Shown here piece after piece: positions 6,230 to 13,431 of a DNA stretch of 13,891 nucleotides. This stretch comes from GCA-2719315 sp964448645 (GTDB lineage: Bacteria; Bacteroidota; Bacteroidia; Flavobacteriales; Flavobacteriaceae). The notes beneath the pieces are model-generated. The model did not search any database and had not been told where the DNA came from. It worked only from the letters and a program-made list of their open reading frames with translations. Location: assembly GCA_964448645.1 (NCBI GenBank), contig CAYUZY010000051.1, positions 1 to 13,891 on the forward strand. The letters are read 5' to 3'. Position numbers and translations under genes: made by a program. The stretch's first letter is position 1, and each line of letters opens with the position of its first letter.

Positions 6230-7750
6230 TTATTGAAGATCACTAGGCAAAAAGTCAATAGGCCAGTCTTGATATGTGATAGGTCTAACCCAGCGTTTAA
6301 TTGAATCTAATCCAACGGATGTATATCTAGAATCAGAAGATGCGGGATAAGGACCTCCATGAGTCATTGCTTGAGAAACTTCCACCCCAGTAGGGACGCC
6401 GTTAAAGATGATCCTGCCAACTTTGCTTTTTAATTTATCAATAACAGAGTAAAATTCTTTTAGTTCACCTTCTTCAGCAAACAAACTTCCAGTTAGCTGT
6501 CCTTCTAAGCTATCAATTACCTTTATTAATTCATTTCCATCTTTACATTTAACAATTAAAGAAAATGGGCCAAAGACCTCTTGATGTATTTTTGAATTCA
6601 ATAAAAAATCTTTAGCTAAAATAGAATTTATTTGTGAACTAATAAAATTTCCTTTTAATCCAATATCTGTATTTGACAATACTTTTACTCCTTTTTGTTT
6701 AGAAATATATTCTATATTCTTTAAATAACTTTCTTTTATGTTTTTATGAATCATACACTGTGATCCCTTTTTTATAAGATTATCAATAACATTATCTATA
6801 AAGCTATTTGTATTTTCTTTTTCAACGACTATAATTAAACCAGGATTTGTGCAAAATTGACCTGCTCCAAGTGTAATAGATTCTGAAAGAATTTTTGCAA
6901 TTTCTATGCTTTTGGAGTCAATTGATTTTGGAGAAATAATTACAGGGTTAACACTTCCCATTTCTGAAAAAACAGGAATGGGCTCTTCTCTTTTAGAGCC
7001 AATATTATAAATACTTCTTCCTCCAGACTTACTCCCTGTAAAACCAACTCCTTTTATTTTTATATTTTTAACTAAATTTTGGCCCACTTCAATTCCTCCA
7101 TTAATATTTGAAAATACCCCATTTGGCATTCCAGTTTTTTTAACAGATTTAATTATAGCAGATGATACTAATTCTGCAGTTCCTGAATGCATATAATGAG
7201 CCTTAACTACAACTGAGCATCCCGAAGCTAATGCACTTGCAGTATCACCACCAGCACTTGAATATGCTAAAGGAAAATTACTAGGTGTAAAAACTGCTAT
7301 AGGGCCAATAGGAATATACGTTTTTCTTATATCAGGTTTTGGAGAAGGTTTTCTGTCTGGTAAGGCTTTTTCAATAATATTATTCTTCCACTCATCAGTT
7401 TGAATCATATTTGCAAAAGCTTGAAGTTGAAAAACTGTTCTGGCTCTCTCCCCAACAGCTCTTCCTTCAGGCAAGCCGGATTCTAAAATAAAAACCTCTA
7501 TTAATTCATCACCTAATGCTAAAATCTCATCAGCTATACAATTTAAAAAAGAAGCTTTTTCTTTGCCAGAAATGTTTTTATATACCTGAAAAGATTCATG
7601 AGCTAAAGTGACAGCCTGATTAATCTCATTAGATGTAGCTTCAATAAAATTTATAGAATTCTCAAGATTTAATTTAGCGTTAATTGTTTTATGAGATTTA
7701 TTTCCGATTCCCGATAAATCATTACCAATATAATTTTTACCTGTAATCAT
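6230..7750 (-). CDS. Aldehyde dehydrogenase, alpha-ketoglutarate-semialdehyde dehydrogenase type
   Basis: The 506-residue NAD(P)-dependent aldehyde dehydrogenase has a full catalytic set: Asn158 in FTPSNFPLAYSSAGGD, Lys183 in VVVKAHYMHSG, GFTGS (236-240), Glu263 in FSEMGS and nucleophile Cys300 in GAGQFCTNPGL. The PSNFPLAYSSAGGDTASALA block and AHYMHSGT are characteristic of the KGSADH (2,5-dioxovalerate dehydrogenase) branch, which oxidises the 5-carbon semialdehyde to 2-oxoglutarate in hydroxyproline, pentose and hexarate catabolism. In this operon it could instead act on lactaldehyde or a related aldehyde; the branch is read from motifs, the substrate is inferred. Its start is 2 nt from the stop of the DHDPS-family gene, and that tight pairing is known from hydroxyproline and pentonate clusters. 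Confidence 0.88.
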   Translation of the reverse strand: MITGKNYIGNDLSGIGNKSHKTINAKLNLENSINFIEATSNEINQAVTLAHESFQVYKNISGKEKASFLNCIADEILALGDELIEVFILESGLPEGRAVGERARTVFQLQAFANMIQTDEWKNNIIEKALPDRKPSPKPDIRKTYIPIGPIAVFTPSNFPLAYSSAGGDTASALASGCSVVVKAHYMHSGTAELVSSAIIKSVKKTGMPNGVFSNINGGIEVGQNLVKNIKIKGVGFTGSKSGGRSIYNIGSKREEPIPVFSEMGSVNPVIISPKSIDSKSIEIAKILSESITLGAGQFCTNPGLIIVVEKENTNSFIDNVIDNLIKKGSQCMIHKNIKESYLKNIEYISKQKGVKVLSNTDIGLKGNFISSQINSILAKDFLLNSKIHQEVFGPFSLIVKCKDGNELIKVIDSLEGQLTGSLFAEEGELKEFYSVIDKLKSKVGRIIFNGVPTGVEVSQAMTHGGPYPASSDSRYTSVGLDSIKRWVRPITYQDWPIDFLPSDLQ

Positions 7751-7752
7751 TT

Positions 7753-8667
7753 TTATAAATTTTTGTAATCAGGTAATATAGGTCTAGACTTTAAACTTTT
7801 TTCAATTATTTCAAGTACATTCTCTCTCTCCTTTCCTATTAAAGGCAAACGTGGTTCCCTAACTTTTTCTGTTCCAATTCCAGTTGCAACTTCGGCAAGT
7901 TTTATGTTTTGTACTAGTTTTGAATTTGTATCAAGTTCTAAAAGAGGTAAAAACCATTTATATATTTCTAAAGCTTCTTTAATTTTCCCTACTCTATGTA
8001 ATTCATAAATCGCAACAGTTTCTTTTGGAAATGCGCAAACTAATCCAGCAATCCAACCATCAGCTCCCATAATTAAAGATTCTAATGCTAAAGTGTCAAC
8101 ACCAGCTAATATTTTAAACCTATCTCCAAATTTTGTTTTCATTTTAGTAATATTAGATATGTTACGAGTAGATTCCTTTACAGCTACAATATTTTTAATT
8201 GAAATAAGTTCTTCAAACATTGATAATGTTACTTCAATTCCATAATCAACTGGGTTATTATAAATCATGATTTGTAAATTAGTTTTTGAAGCAATTTTTT
8301 TAAAAAACTCAACAGTTTCTCTATTATCTGCCTTATATTTCATTGGAGGAAGTATCATTAAACCTGAAGCTCCATTTTTTTCAGCTATGATTGCAGATTC
8401 AATTGCCTTTTTAGTTGAACTCTCAGCAATATTCATTATAACTGGAATCTTTCCTGCAACTATTTCAATGGTTTTCTTTAATAAAATATTTTTTTCGTTT
8501 TCATCTAATGTGCTCGATTCTCCTAGAGAGCCCCCTAGAACAATTCCATGTACTCCTGCACTTAATTGTGATTCAACATTAATCTTAAAGGTTTTTAGAT
8601 CAAGTTTGTCATTATCTAAAAATTTTGTTGTTACCGCAGGCATAATACCTTTCCATTCAAGACTCAT
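7753..8667 (-). CDS. DHDPS/NAL-family pyruvate-dependent lyase (aldolase, dehydratase or deaminase)
   Basis: A 304-residue class I lyase of the dihydrodipicolinate synthase/N-acetylneuraminate lyase superfamily. Lys164 in VAVKEST is the Schiff-base lysine, Tyr136 in MIYNNP the proton relay, and GGSLGES (45-51) the carboxylate-binding loop. It is unlikely to be DapA of lysine synthesis, because it sits in a catabolic operon and is coupled to a KGSADH-type dehydrogenase. Candidates are 2-keto-3-deoxypentonate dehydratase, pyrroline-4-hydroxy-2-carboxylate deaminase of hydroxyproline breakdown (the C-terminal half resembles, from memory, the copy in flavobacterial hydroxyproline clusters), or a 2-keto-3-deoxy-fuconate aldolase releasing pyruvate and L-lactaldehyde. 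The sequence alone does not decide. It starts 5 nt after the lactate dehydrogenase stop. Confidence 0.85.
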   Translation of the reverse strand: MSLEWKGIMPAVTTKFLDNDKLDLKTFKINVESQLSAGVHGIVLGGSLGESSTLDENEKNILLKKTIEIVAGKIPVIMNIAESSTKKAIESAIIAEKNGASGLMILPPMKYKADNRETVEFFKKIASKTNLQIMIYNNPVDYGIEVTLSMFEELISIKNIVAVKESTRNISNITKMKTKFGDRFKILAGVDTLALESLIMGADGWIAGLVCAFPKETVAIYELHRVGKIKEALEIYKWFLPLLELDTNSKLVQNIKLAEVATGIGTEKVREPRLPLIGKERENVLEIIEKSLKSRPILPDYKNL

Positions 8668-8672
8668 AATAA

Positions 8673-9815
8673 TTAAATTAAATGATTTTTAAGATCAGAA
8701 ACTTTTTCACAAGAAAGCTGTTCCATAATTTGATTCAATTGTTTTTTCAACATTAAAATACAATGGTCTCCTCCCCTTTTTCCAAGGGCTGAAACGCTAT
8801 ACATAAATGTTCTTCCTAAAAAAGTAAATTCAGCATCACATGCTAAAACTCTAGCAATATCGGCACCATCTCTTATACCACTATCCATCATAATCTTCAT
8901 TTTGCCATTATAATTACGTTTAATTCTTTTTAATGAATTAACGGTAGATTCTCCTATATCTATTTGTCTGCCTCCATGATTTGAAATAATCACCCCATCT
9001 AAACCTAATTTTTCAGAAATTTTAATATCCTCTAATGATTCTAATCCTTTAATAATGATATTTCCTTTCCATAAATCTCTTAATCTGGATATTTTTTCCT
9101 TATTAAGTGCCCCCGAGAAGGTTGCGTCCATAAACTTTCCTAATTGCTTTAAACTTAAATTTGAAGACATATATGGTTTTAATGTTTCAAATGAAGGTTT
9201 CCCTTTTAAGAGAGTATTAATTAACCAAATTGGTCTTAACAACATGCTTTTAAAATTTGAAAACGTCAATTTTGGAGGTAATGAAAGTCCGTTAATAATC
9301 TCTCGATCTCTATAACCAAATGTTGGAACATCAGCTAAAATTACAAGGTTTTTTATTCCAGAATCTTCTGCCCTCTTTAAAATATTTTTTGTTATTGAAT
9401 CTTCAGCTGGATGATAAAGCTGAAACCATGTTTTACCTTCAGTTATTTCAGAAATTGTTTCAATATTTGATGTTGAAACAGTACTTAAAATAAAAGGAAT
9501 ATTATTATCAAATGCTGCTTTTGCTAATATTTCTGGAGATCTAGGCCAAATAAGACCTTGAAGACCTATTGGAGCAATACCAAAAGGAGCATCATATTCA
9601 ACTCCAAACAATTGAGTTTTAATAGAGGTCTTTTTCTTTTCAGTGATATATTTAGGTTTGATTTCAATATTTCTTATATCATTAGTGTTTTTGAATAAGC
9701 TTTCTTCATTGTTACATCCTCCATCTAAATATTCAAATGCAAATTTTGGAATTCTCTTTTTTGCTTTTTCTCTTAAATAAGTAACTGAAGGATATTTTCT
9801 GTTAAATTTACCCAT
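8673..9815 (-). CDS. FMN-dependent alpha-hydroxy-acid dehydrogenase, probably L-lactate dehydrogenase
   Basis: A 380-residue flavoenzyme that oxidises an L-2-hydroxy acid to the keto acid. Family residues are present: Tyr29 in FEYLDGG, FGIAPIG (78-84), Tyr134 in FQLYHP, Lys256 in IIIKG, the active-site SNHGGRQ (278-284) with catalytic His280 and substrate-binding Arg283, DSGIRDG (311-317) and GR (334-335) for the FMN phosphate. The pathway upstream in this operon yields pyruvate plus L-lactate, so conversion of L-lactate to pyruvate, with electrons passed to the respiratory chain, is the natural role. Relatives also oxidise glycolate or mandelate. It is 4 nt downstream of the mutarotase gene. 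No transmembrane helix is seen, though LLRPIWLINTLL (about 192-203) might be a membrane-contact region. Class is certain; substrate is by context. Confidence 0.9.
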   Translation of the reverse strand: MGKFNRKYPSVTYLREKAKKRIPKFAFEYLDGGCNNEESLFKNTNDIRNIEIKPKYITEKKKTSIKTQLFGVEYDAPFGIAPIGLQGLIWPRSPEILAKAAFDNNIPFILSTVSTSNIETISEITEGKTWFQLYHPAEDSITKNILKRAEDSGIKNLVILADVPTFGYRDREIINGLSLPPKLTFSNFKSMLLRPIWLINTLLKGKPSFETLKPYMSSNLSLKQLGKFMDATFSGALNKEKISRLRDLWKGNIIIKGLESLEDIKISEKLGLDGVIISNHGGRQIDIGESTVNSLKRIKRNYNGKMKIMMDSGIRDGADIARVLACDAEFTFLGRTFMYSVSALGKRGGDHCILMLKKQLNQIMEQLSCEKVSDLKNHLI

Positions 9816-9819
9816 TTAA

Positions 9820-10155
9820 TTAAGAATCTAATTCATATATTTTATCCATTATTCTCCACTTTTCATTCTTATTAGTATTAGGAAGTTTCTTTTGATATTT
9901 TGACATTAAAAATTCCCATTTTTGGACTATTTTATTTTTAACATCTAATTTAGATTTGTTTTCAAAAGAAAAGTCTTTACTAACATGAATTATCATAAAC
10001 AATCTATCATAAATAGAATAAATTTCCATTTTTTTAATTCCTGAATCAATTATACTTGATTCAACTTCTGGCCAAACTGACTTATGATGATTTATATACT
10101 CATCTATTAATTCTTTTTTATTTATAAGGTCCAATGCTAAACAAATTTTTTTCAT
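9820..10155 (-). CDS. L-rhamnose/L-fucose mutarotase (RhaM family)
   Basis: A 111-residue protein of the RhaM-like mutarotase family, which interconverts the alpha and beta anomers of 6-deoxyhexoses so that the next enzyme gets the right form. The family motif HHKSVWPEV (23-31) has His24 at the position of the catalytic histidine of E. coli RhaM (HNPIWPE). Other family segments are IKKMEIYSIYDRLFMIIHVS (40-59) and WEFLMSKYQKKLP near the C-terminus, followed by the expected acidic tail. It is normal in length and cytoplasmic. In Bacteroidota, members of this family are also found beside L-fucose genes, so fucose and rhamnose cannot be told apart. It sits between the SDR gene (12 nt upstream) and the lactate dehydrogenase gene (4 nt downstream). 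Confidence 0.88.
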   Translation of the reverse strand: MKKICLALDLINKKELIDEYINHHKSVWPEVESSIIDSGIKKMEIYSIYDRLFMIIHVSKDFSFENKSKLDVKNKIVQKWEFLMSKYQKKLPNTNKNEKWRIMDKIYELDS

Positions 10156-10167
10156 AATAATGTATTA

Positions 10168-10947
10168 TTATAATGCTCTATCTAAATGAGTATATCCTCC
10201 ATCAACGAAGATTAATTGTCCAGTAGTATGACTTGATTTTTCAGATAATAAAAAAACAACAGTATCTGCAATTTCTTCAACAGTTGTCATTCTATTTTGA
10301 AAAGGTATTCTTTTGTTAATTTTTTCAAGTTTTGATTTGGGTTCTTTTTGAGTTTTTATCCATCTTTCATACATTGGAGTATAACATTCTGCAACAATAA
10401 CTGAATTAACTCTTATGTCGAAAGGCAGTAATTCTACAGCCCATTCTCTTGTTAGTGAATTTCTTCCTCCATTTGATGCCGTATAACCAGAAGTTCCTCC
10501 TTGACCAGTAAATGAAGTTTTAGATCCGATATTTATTATTACTCCTTTACTCTTTTTTAATGATTTTAAAGAATAATGAGCAATTAAATAGTAATGAATT
10601 AGGTTCTTATGTAAAGAACTCACAAAATCTTTATAATTACCTTTTTCTAAACTAACTCCATCATTATCTCCCGCATTGTTTACAACTCCATCAATTCTAT
10701 TATATTTATTTATAGCATCTCTAACAGCTTTTTCACATTCGTTTGGCTTTGCTAATTCAGCAACTGAATAACTTATATTATAATCTTGAGATTTATATTT
10801 GTTTACTACCTTTTTTATACTTTTTTCATCTCTTCCTATGATAAAAGGTATTGCATTTTCTTTAATTAAAGAATCTACAATACCCAGCCCAATTCCTTTA
10901 GAGCCACCAGTTACAAGAATAACTTTACCATTAAGGTTTAAATTCAT
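10168..10947 (-). CDS. SDR oxidoreductase, probable L-fucose (6-deoxyhexose) dehydrogenase, with altered active-site lysine
   Basis: A 259-residue short-chain dehydrogenase. The dinucleotide motif TGGSKGIG (13-20), NNAG (90-93) and Ser142 are present, and Arg39 after strand 2 (IIGRD) suggests NADP rather than NAD. The catalytic Tyr155 is in GYTASNGGR, where the expected YxxxK reads YTASN: residue 159 is Asn (codon AAT), one base away from a lysine codon. The C-terminal segment VIVAECYTPMYERWIK (184-199) resembles SDRs placed in L-fucose clusters, from memory. Its position beside the mutarotase and the lactonase fits oxidation of the sugar to its 1,5-lactone. The missing lysine makes normal activity doubtful unless the base is an error or another residue compensates. 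It follows a 56-nt gap, the largest in the operon. Confidence 0.82.
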   Translation of the reverse strand: MNLNLNGKVILVTGGSKGIGLGIVDSLIKENAIPFIIGRDEKSIKKVVNKYKSQDYNISYSVAELAKPNECEKAVRDAINKYNRIDGVVNNAGDNDGVSLEKGNYKDFVSSLHKNLIHYYLIAHYSLKSLKKSKGVIINIGSKTSFTGQGGTSGYTASNGGRNSLTREWAVELLPFDIRVNSVIVAECYTPMYERWIKTQKEPKSKLEKINKRIPFQNRMTTVEEIADTVVFLLSEKSSHTTGQLIFVDGGYTHLDRAL

Positions 10948-11003
10948 ATTATTTTTTAAAAAAGAATCTAAGTTTTAAAAACAATTTAATTAAAAATATA
11001 AAA

Positions 11004-11837
11004 CTAAATAGATAAATCATATGCTTTAATTGCATTTAAAGACATGATTTTGTTTTTTTCATTATGTGAAAATGATGAAATATGATAATTTAAAATATCT
11101 AAAGTATCTTTAAAATCGGATGCCAACAAACAAACTGGCCAGTCAGAACCATACATTATTCTATCTATGCCAAAGGCATCAAAAACCACTTCAAGATAAG
11201 GACTAAAATCATTAATCTTCCACTTTAAAAATTTAGTTTCAGTAACCAATCCTGATACTTTACAATAAACGTTCTCATAAGATGATAATTTATGAATGTT
11301 TTTTTTCCATAATGTATCAACTTTTTTTAAAATATCTGGTTTGCCTATATGATCTAATATAAATATTTGATTTGGATTTTTTTTAACCATTTTTATTGTT
11401 TGATCCATTTGATGATGTTTAATTAAAATATCATATGTTAAACTATATTTATTTAGACAATTTAATCCTCTTTGAAAATCTGAATTAAGCATAAAATCTT
11501 TCTCTTTTTCATCCTGAACAATATGTCTTAACCCTTTAAAAAAAGGATTTTTAGAATAAAAAGATAGTAATTCATCAAGTTTCGGGCTTTTAATATCTAA
11601 CCAACCTACAATTCCTTTTATAAAAGTATTATTAGAAGCATGGTTTAGTAAAAAAACAGTCTCTTTTTCGGATTGGTCTGCTTGAACTGAAACACATCCG
11701 TAAACAGAATTTATTTTATATGTTTCTTTTAAAGTTTTGGGTAAAAAATCTCTTTTTAAAACACTCATTGAATCATCAATCCAACTATCTTTTATTGGAT
11801 CATAATTCCAAAAATGTTGGTGAGAATCAATTATCAT
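11004..11837 (-). CDS. L-fuconolactonase-like amidohydrolase (COG3618)
   Basis: A 277-residue TIM-barrel lactonase that opens sugar lactones to aldonates. The metal/active-site pattern is IIDSHQHFWNY (2-12; His6, His8), GLRHIVQDE (102-110), His141/His142 in ILIKHHQM, His163 in LDHIGKPD (161-168) and Asp232 in MYGSDWPVC (228-236). These are the signature blocks of the L-fuconolactonase/L-rhamnono-lactonase group. The predicted reaction is L-fucono-1,5-lactone (or rhamnonolactone) plus water to the aldonate, the step after the sugar dehydrogenase. No signal peptide, so cytoplasmic. The ATG overlaps the stop of the FAH-family gene in an ATGA junction (11834-11837), which indicates coupling. It differs from the membrane-anchored amidohydrolase at 2124-3251. 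Confidence 0.92.
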   Translation of the reverse strand: MIIDSHQHFWNYDPIKDSWIDDSMSVLKRDFLPKTLKETYKINSVYGCVSVQADQSEKETVFLLNHASNNTFIKGIVGWLDIKSPKLDELLSFYSKNPFFKGLRHIVQDEKEKDFMLNSDFQRGLNCLNKYSLTYDILIKHHQMDQTIKMVKKNPNQIFILDHIGKPDILKKVDTLWKKNIHKLSSYENVYCKVSGLVTETKFLKWKINDFSPYLEVVFDAFGIDRIMYGSDWPVCLLASDFKDTLDILNYHISSFSHNEKNKIMSLNAIKAYDLSI

Positions 11838-12688
11838 CTATACTCAATACAAGTTTGTCTAGAAATACCCAGTCCATCTATTCCTAATTCAACGATATCA
11901 CCTTCTTTTAAATATTTAGGAGGATTTAATCCCATTCCAACTCCCTGAGGAGTCCCTGTAGATATAATATCTCCTGGTAATAAGGTCATAAACTTACTAA
12001 TATAGCTAACAACATGTTGAATATTAAAAATGAAATCTGAAGTGTTACTGTTTTGCATTAAGGTACCATTTACTTTTAACCAAAGGTCTAAATTGTTAGG
12101 ATCATCTATTTCGTCTGTACTAACAATATATGGTCCTAAAGGAGCAAAAGAATCGCAACTTTTACCTTTAACCCATTGGCCAAACATTTCAAGTTGAAAT
12201 TCTCTTTCACTAACATCATTGTGTAATGCGTAACCTGCAATATAATTAAGTGAATCTTCCTTTTTAACATATGAAGCTTTTTTTCCAATAATTATGGCTA
12301 ATTCTACTTCCCAGTCAGTTTTTTGACTTCCTTTAGGAATAATTATGTTATCATAGGGTCCTGTAAGAGCACTAGTCGATTTGAAAAATAAAATAGGTTC
12401 TTTTGGAATTTCCATTTTGCCCTCAAGCGCATGTTTTTCATAATTTAATCCAACACAGATTATTTTTGAAGGATTAACAATAGGGACTCCTAATCTCACA
12501 TCGTTATCAACGACTGGACAATTTAAAGAATTATTATCTAACCATGATGACAATTTATTTAATCCATTATTTAAAAAGAAATTTTGATCGTAATCTGAAT
12601 TAAATTCCGAGACATCTAATTTATCTCCATTTTTAATAATGACTCCAGGTTTTTCTGAACCTTTTTTTCCAAATCTAAATAATTTCAT
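11834..12688 (-). CDS. FAH-family hydrolase, probable 2,4-diketo-3-deoxy-L-fuconate (or rhamnonate) hydrolase
   Basis: A 284-residue fumarylacetoacetate-hydrolase-fold enzyme that cleaves a carbon-carbon bond in a beta-diketo acid. After an N-terminal cap (1-70), the core starts with KIICVGLNYEKHALE (75-89). FFKSTSALTGP (101-111) and DWEVELAIIIG (125-135) follow, with metal ligands Glu127 and Glu129; the third is Asp158 in LHNDVSERE. GQWVKGKSCDSFAPLGP (170-186), STGTPQGVG and the final GDIVELGIDGLG complete the family pattern. In the Xanthomonas L-fucose pathway this enzyme splits 2,4-diketo-3-deoxy-L-fuconate into pyruvate and L-lactate, which fits the lactate dehydrogenase further along the operon. 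Gentisate-pathway hydrolases share the fold, but no aromatic genes are present. It is 8 nt after the upstream SDR gene. Confidence 0.92.
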   Translation of the reverse strand: MKLFRFGKKGSEKPGVIIKNGDKLDVSEFNSDYDQNFFLNNGLNKLSSWLDNNSLNCPVVDNDVRLGVPIVNPSKIICVGLNYEKHALEGKMEIPKEPILFFKSTSALTGPYDNIIIPKGSQKTDWEVELAIIIGKKASYVKKEDSLNYIAGYALHNDVSEREFQLEMFGQWVKGKSCDSFAPLGPYIVSTDEIDDPNNLDLWLKVNGTLMQNSNTSDFIFNIQHVVSYISKFMTLLPGDIISTGTPQGVGMGLNPPKYLKEGDIVELGIDGLGISRQTCIEYR

Positions 12689-12696
12689 TTTTAATC

Positions 12697-13425
12697 CTAA
12701 GTGTTTAGTTTAACAAAGCCACCATCTATTTGAAAATCTGATCCAGTAATAAATGAAGCTTCGTCACTACATAAATACAAAACAAGTGATGCAACTTCAG
12801 AAGGTTTTGCCATTCTTCCTAAAGGTTGAGTTTTAGAAAGTTTTTCAAACATTTCTTTTTTGTTATCAGGATAAAACTTTTCTAGATATGAATCTACAAA
12901 TGGAGTATGAACTCTTCCAGGTGATATACTATTACATCTAATTCCAAATGATATATAATCTTTTGCAATAGAATTAGTCATTGACATTACAGCACCTTTA
13001 CTAGCTGAATATGCAAACCTATCATCTAAACCAACAATAGCAGCAGTTGAAGCCATGTTGATTATTGTTCCACCATCTTTTTTCATTCTAGGAATTAATG
13101 CTTTTGTTATGTTAAATAATCCTTTAACATTAACTTCAAAAATTTTATCAAAATCTTTTTCATTAGTATTTTCTATATTCCCAACTAATCCAATACCGGC
13201 ATTATTAATAAGAATATCAATTTTATCTGGTACAGAGTTTATTATTTTTTTAATATCCTTATTTCTTGTTATATCAGATATAATTGTTTTAGTTTTTGAG
13301 TTATTATTAACATCAATATTAATTACTGTTCCATGATTTTCTAATAATAAATCAATAATGGATTCTCCAATCCCACTAGAACCTCCAGTTACAATTATAT
13401 TTTTATCTTTTAAATTATAAGGCAT
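12697..13425 (-). CDS. SDR oxidoreductase, probable 2-keto-3-deoxy-L-fuconate dehydrogenase
   Basis: A 242-residue short-chain dehydrogenase with all catalytic residues: TGGSSGIG (13-20), NNAG (74-77), Ser126 in INMAST, and Tyr139/Lys143 in YSASK. Asp38 after the second strand (INID) indicates NAD. The C-terminal blocks SISPGRVHTPF and QPLGRMAKPSEVASL, and FITGSDFQIDGGF near the end, resemble the BDH2/2-keto-3-deoxy-fuconate dehydrogenase group rather than FabG. The predicted reaction is oxidation at C4 of 2-keto-3-deoxy-L-fuconate to the 2,4-diketo acid, the substrate of the adjacent hydrolase. It could instead be the sugar dehydrogenase, with the roles of the two SDRs exchanged, a point made more relevant by the altered active site of the other SDR. 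Spaced 6 nt after the symporter gene and 8 nt before the FAH gene. Confidence 0.87.
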   Translation of the reverse strand: MPYNLKDKNIIVTGGSSGIGESIIDLLLENHGTVINIDVNNNSKTKTIISDITRNKDIKKIINSVPDKIDILINNAGIGLVGNIENTNEKDFDKIFEVNVKGLFNITKALIPRMKKDGGTIINMASTAAIVGLDDRFAYSASKGAVMSMTNSIAKDYISFGIRCNSISPGRVHTPFVDSYLEKFYPDNKKEMFEKLSKTQPLGRMAKPSEVASLVLYLCSDEASFITGSDFQIDGGFVKLNT

Positions 13426-13431
13426 ATAAAT

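Noticed and set aside
6230..8667. Complete hydroxyproline degradation cluster
   Set aside because: Only the DHDPS-family and KGSADH-type genes are present; no hydroxyproline epimerase, D-hydroxyproline oxidase or regulator was found, and all the other operon genes point to a deoxysugar.
7753..8667. DapA of lysine biosynthesis
   Set aside because: Placement between a lactate-type dehydrogenase and a KGSADH-type aldehyde dehydrogenase, together with the non-DapA sequence around the GGSLGES loop, fits a catabolic lyase better.
8267..8692. Forward open frame opposite the DHDPS-family gene
   Set aside because: It is antisense to a gene with clear catalytic motifs; its Ser/Phe/Ile-rich product is what the complementary strand of A+T-rich coding DNA gives.
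9055..9315. Forward open frame opposite the FMN-dependent dehydrogenase gene
   Set aside because: Short, no domain, no promoter or start context, fully inside a conserved gene.
10948..11003. Internal promoter or terminator in the 56-nt gap of the operon
   Set aside because: The gap holds an A/T palindrome (TTTTTTAAAAAA at 10952-10963) and general A+T richness, but no exact TAnnTTTG element and no G+C stem, so nothing specific can be supported.
13055..13336. Forward open frame opposite the SDR gene
   Set aside because: Hydrophobic shadow product without family resemblance, fully antisense to a conserved gene.
12697..13425. FabG (3-ketoacyl-ACP reductase)
   Set aside because: Same SDR motifs, but the Asp after strand 2 indicates NAD, and no fatty-acid genes are near; the FAH hydrolase next to it fits a keto-deoxy-sugar-acid dehydrogenase.
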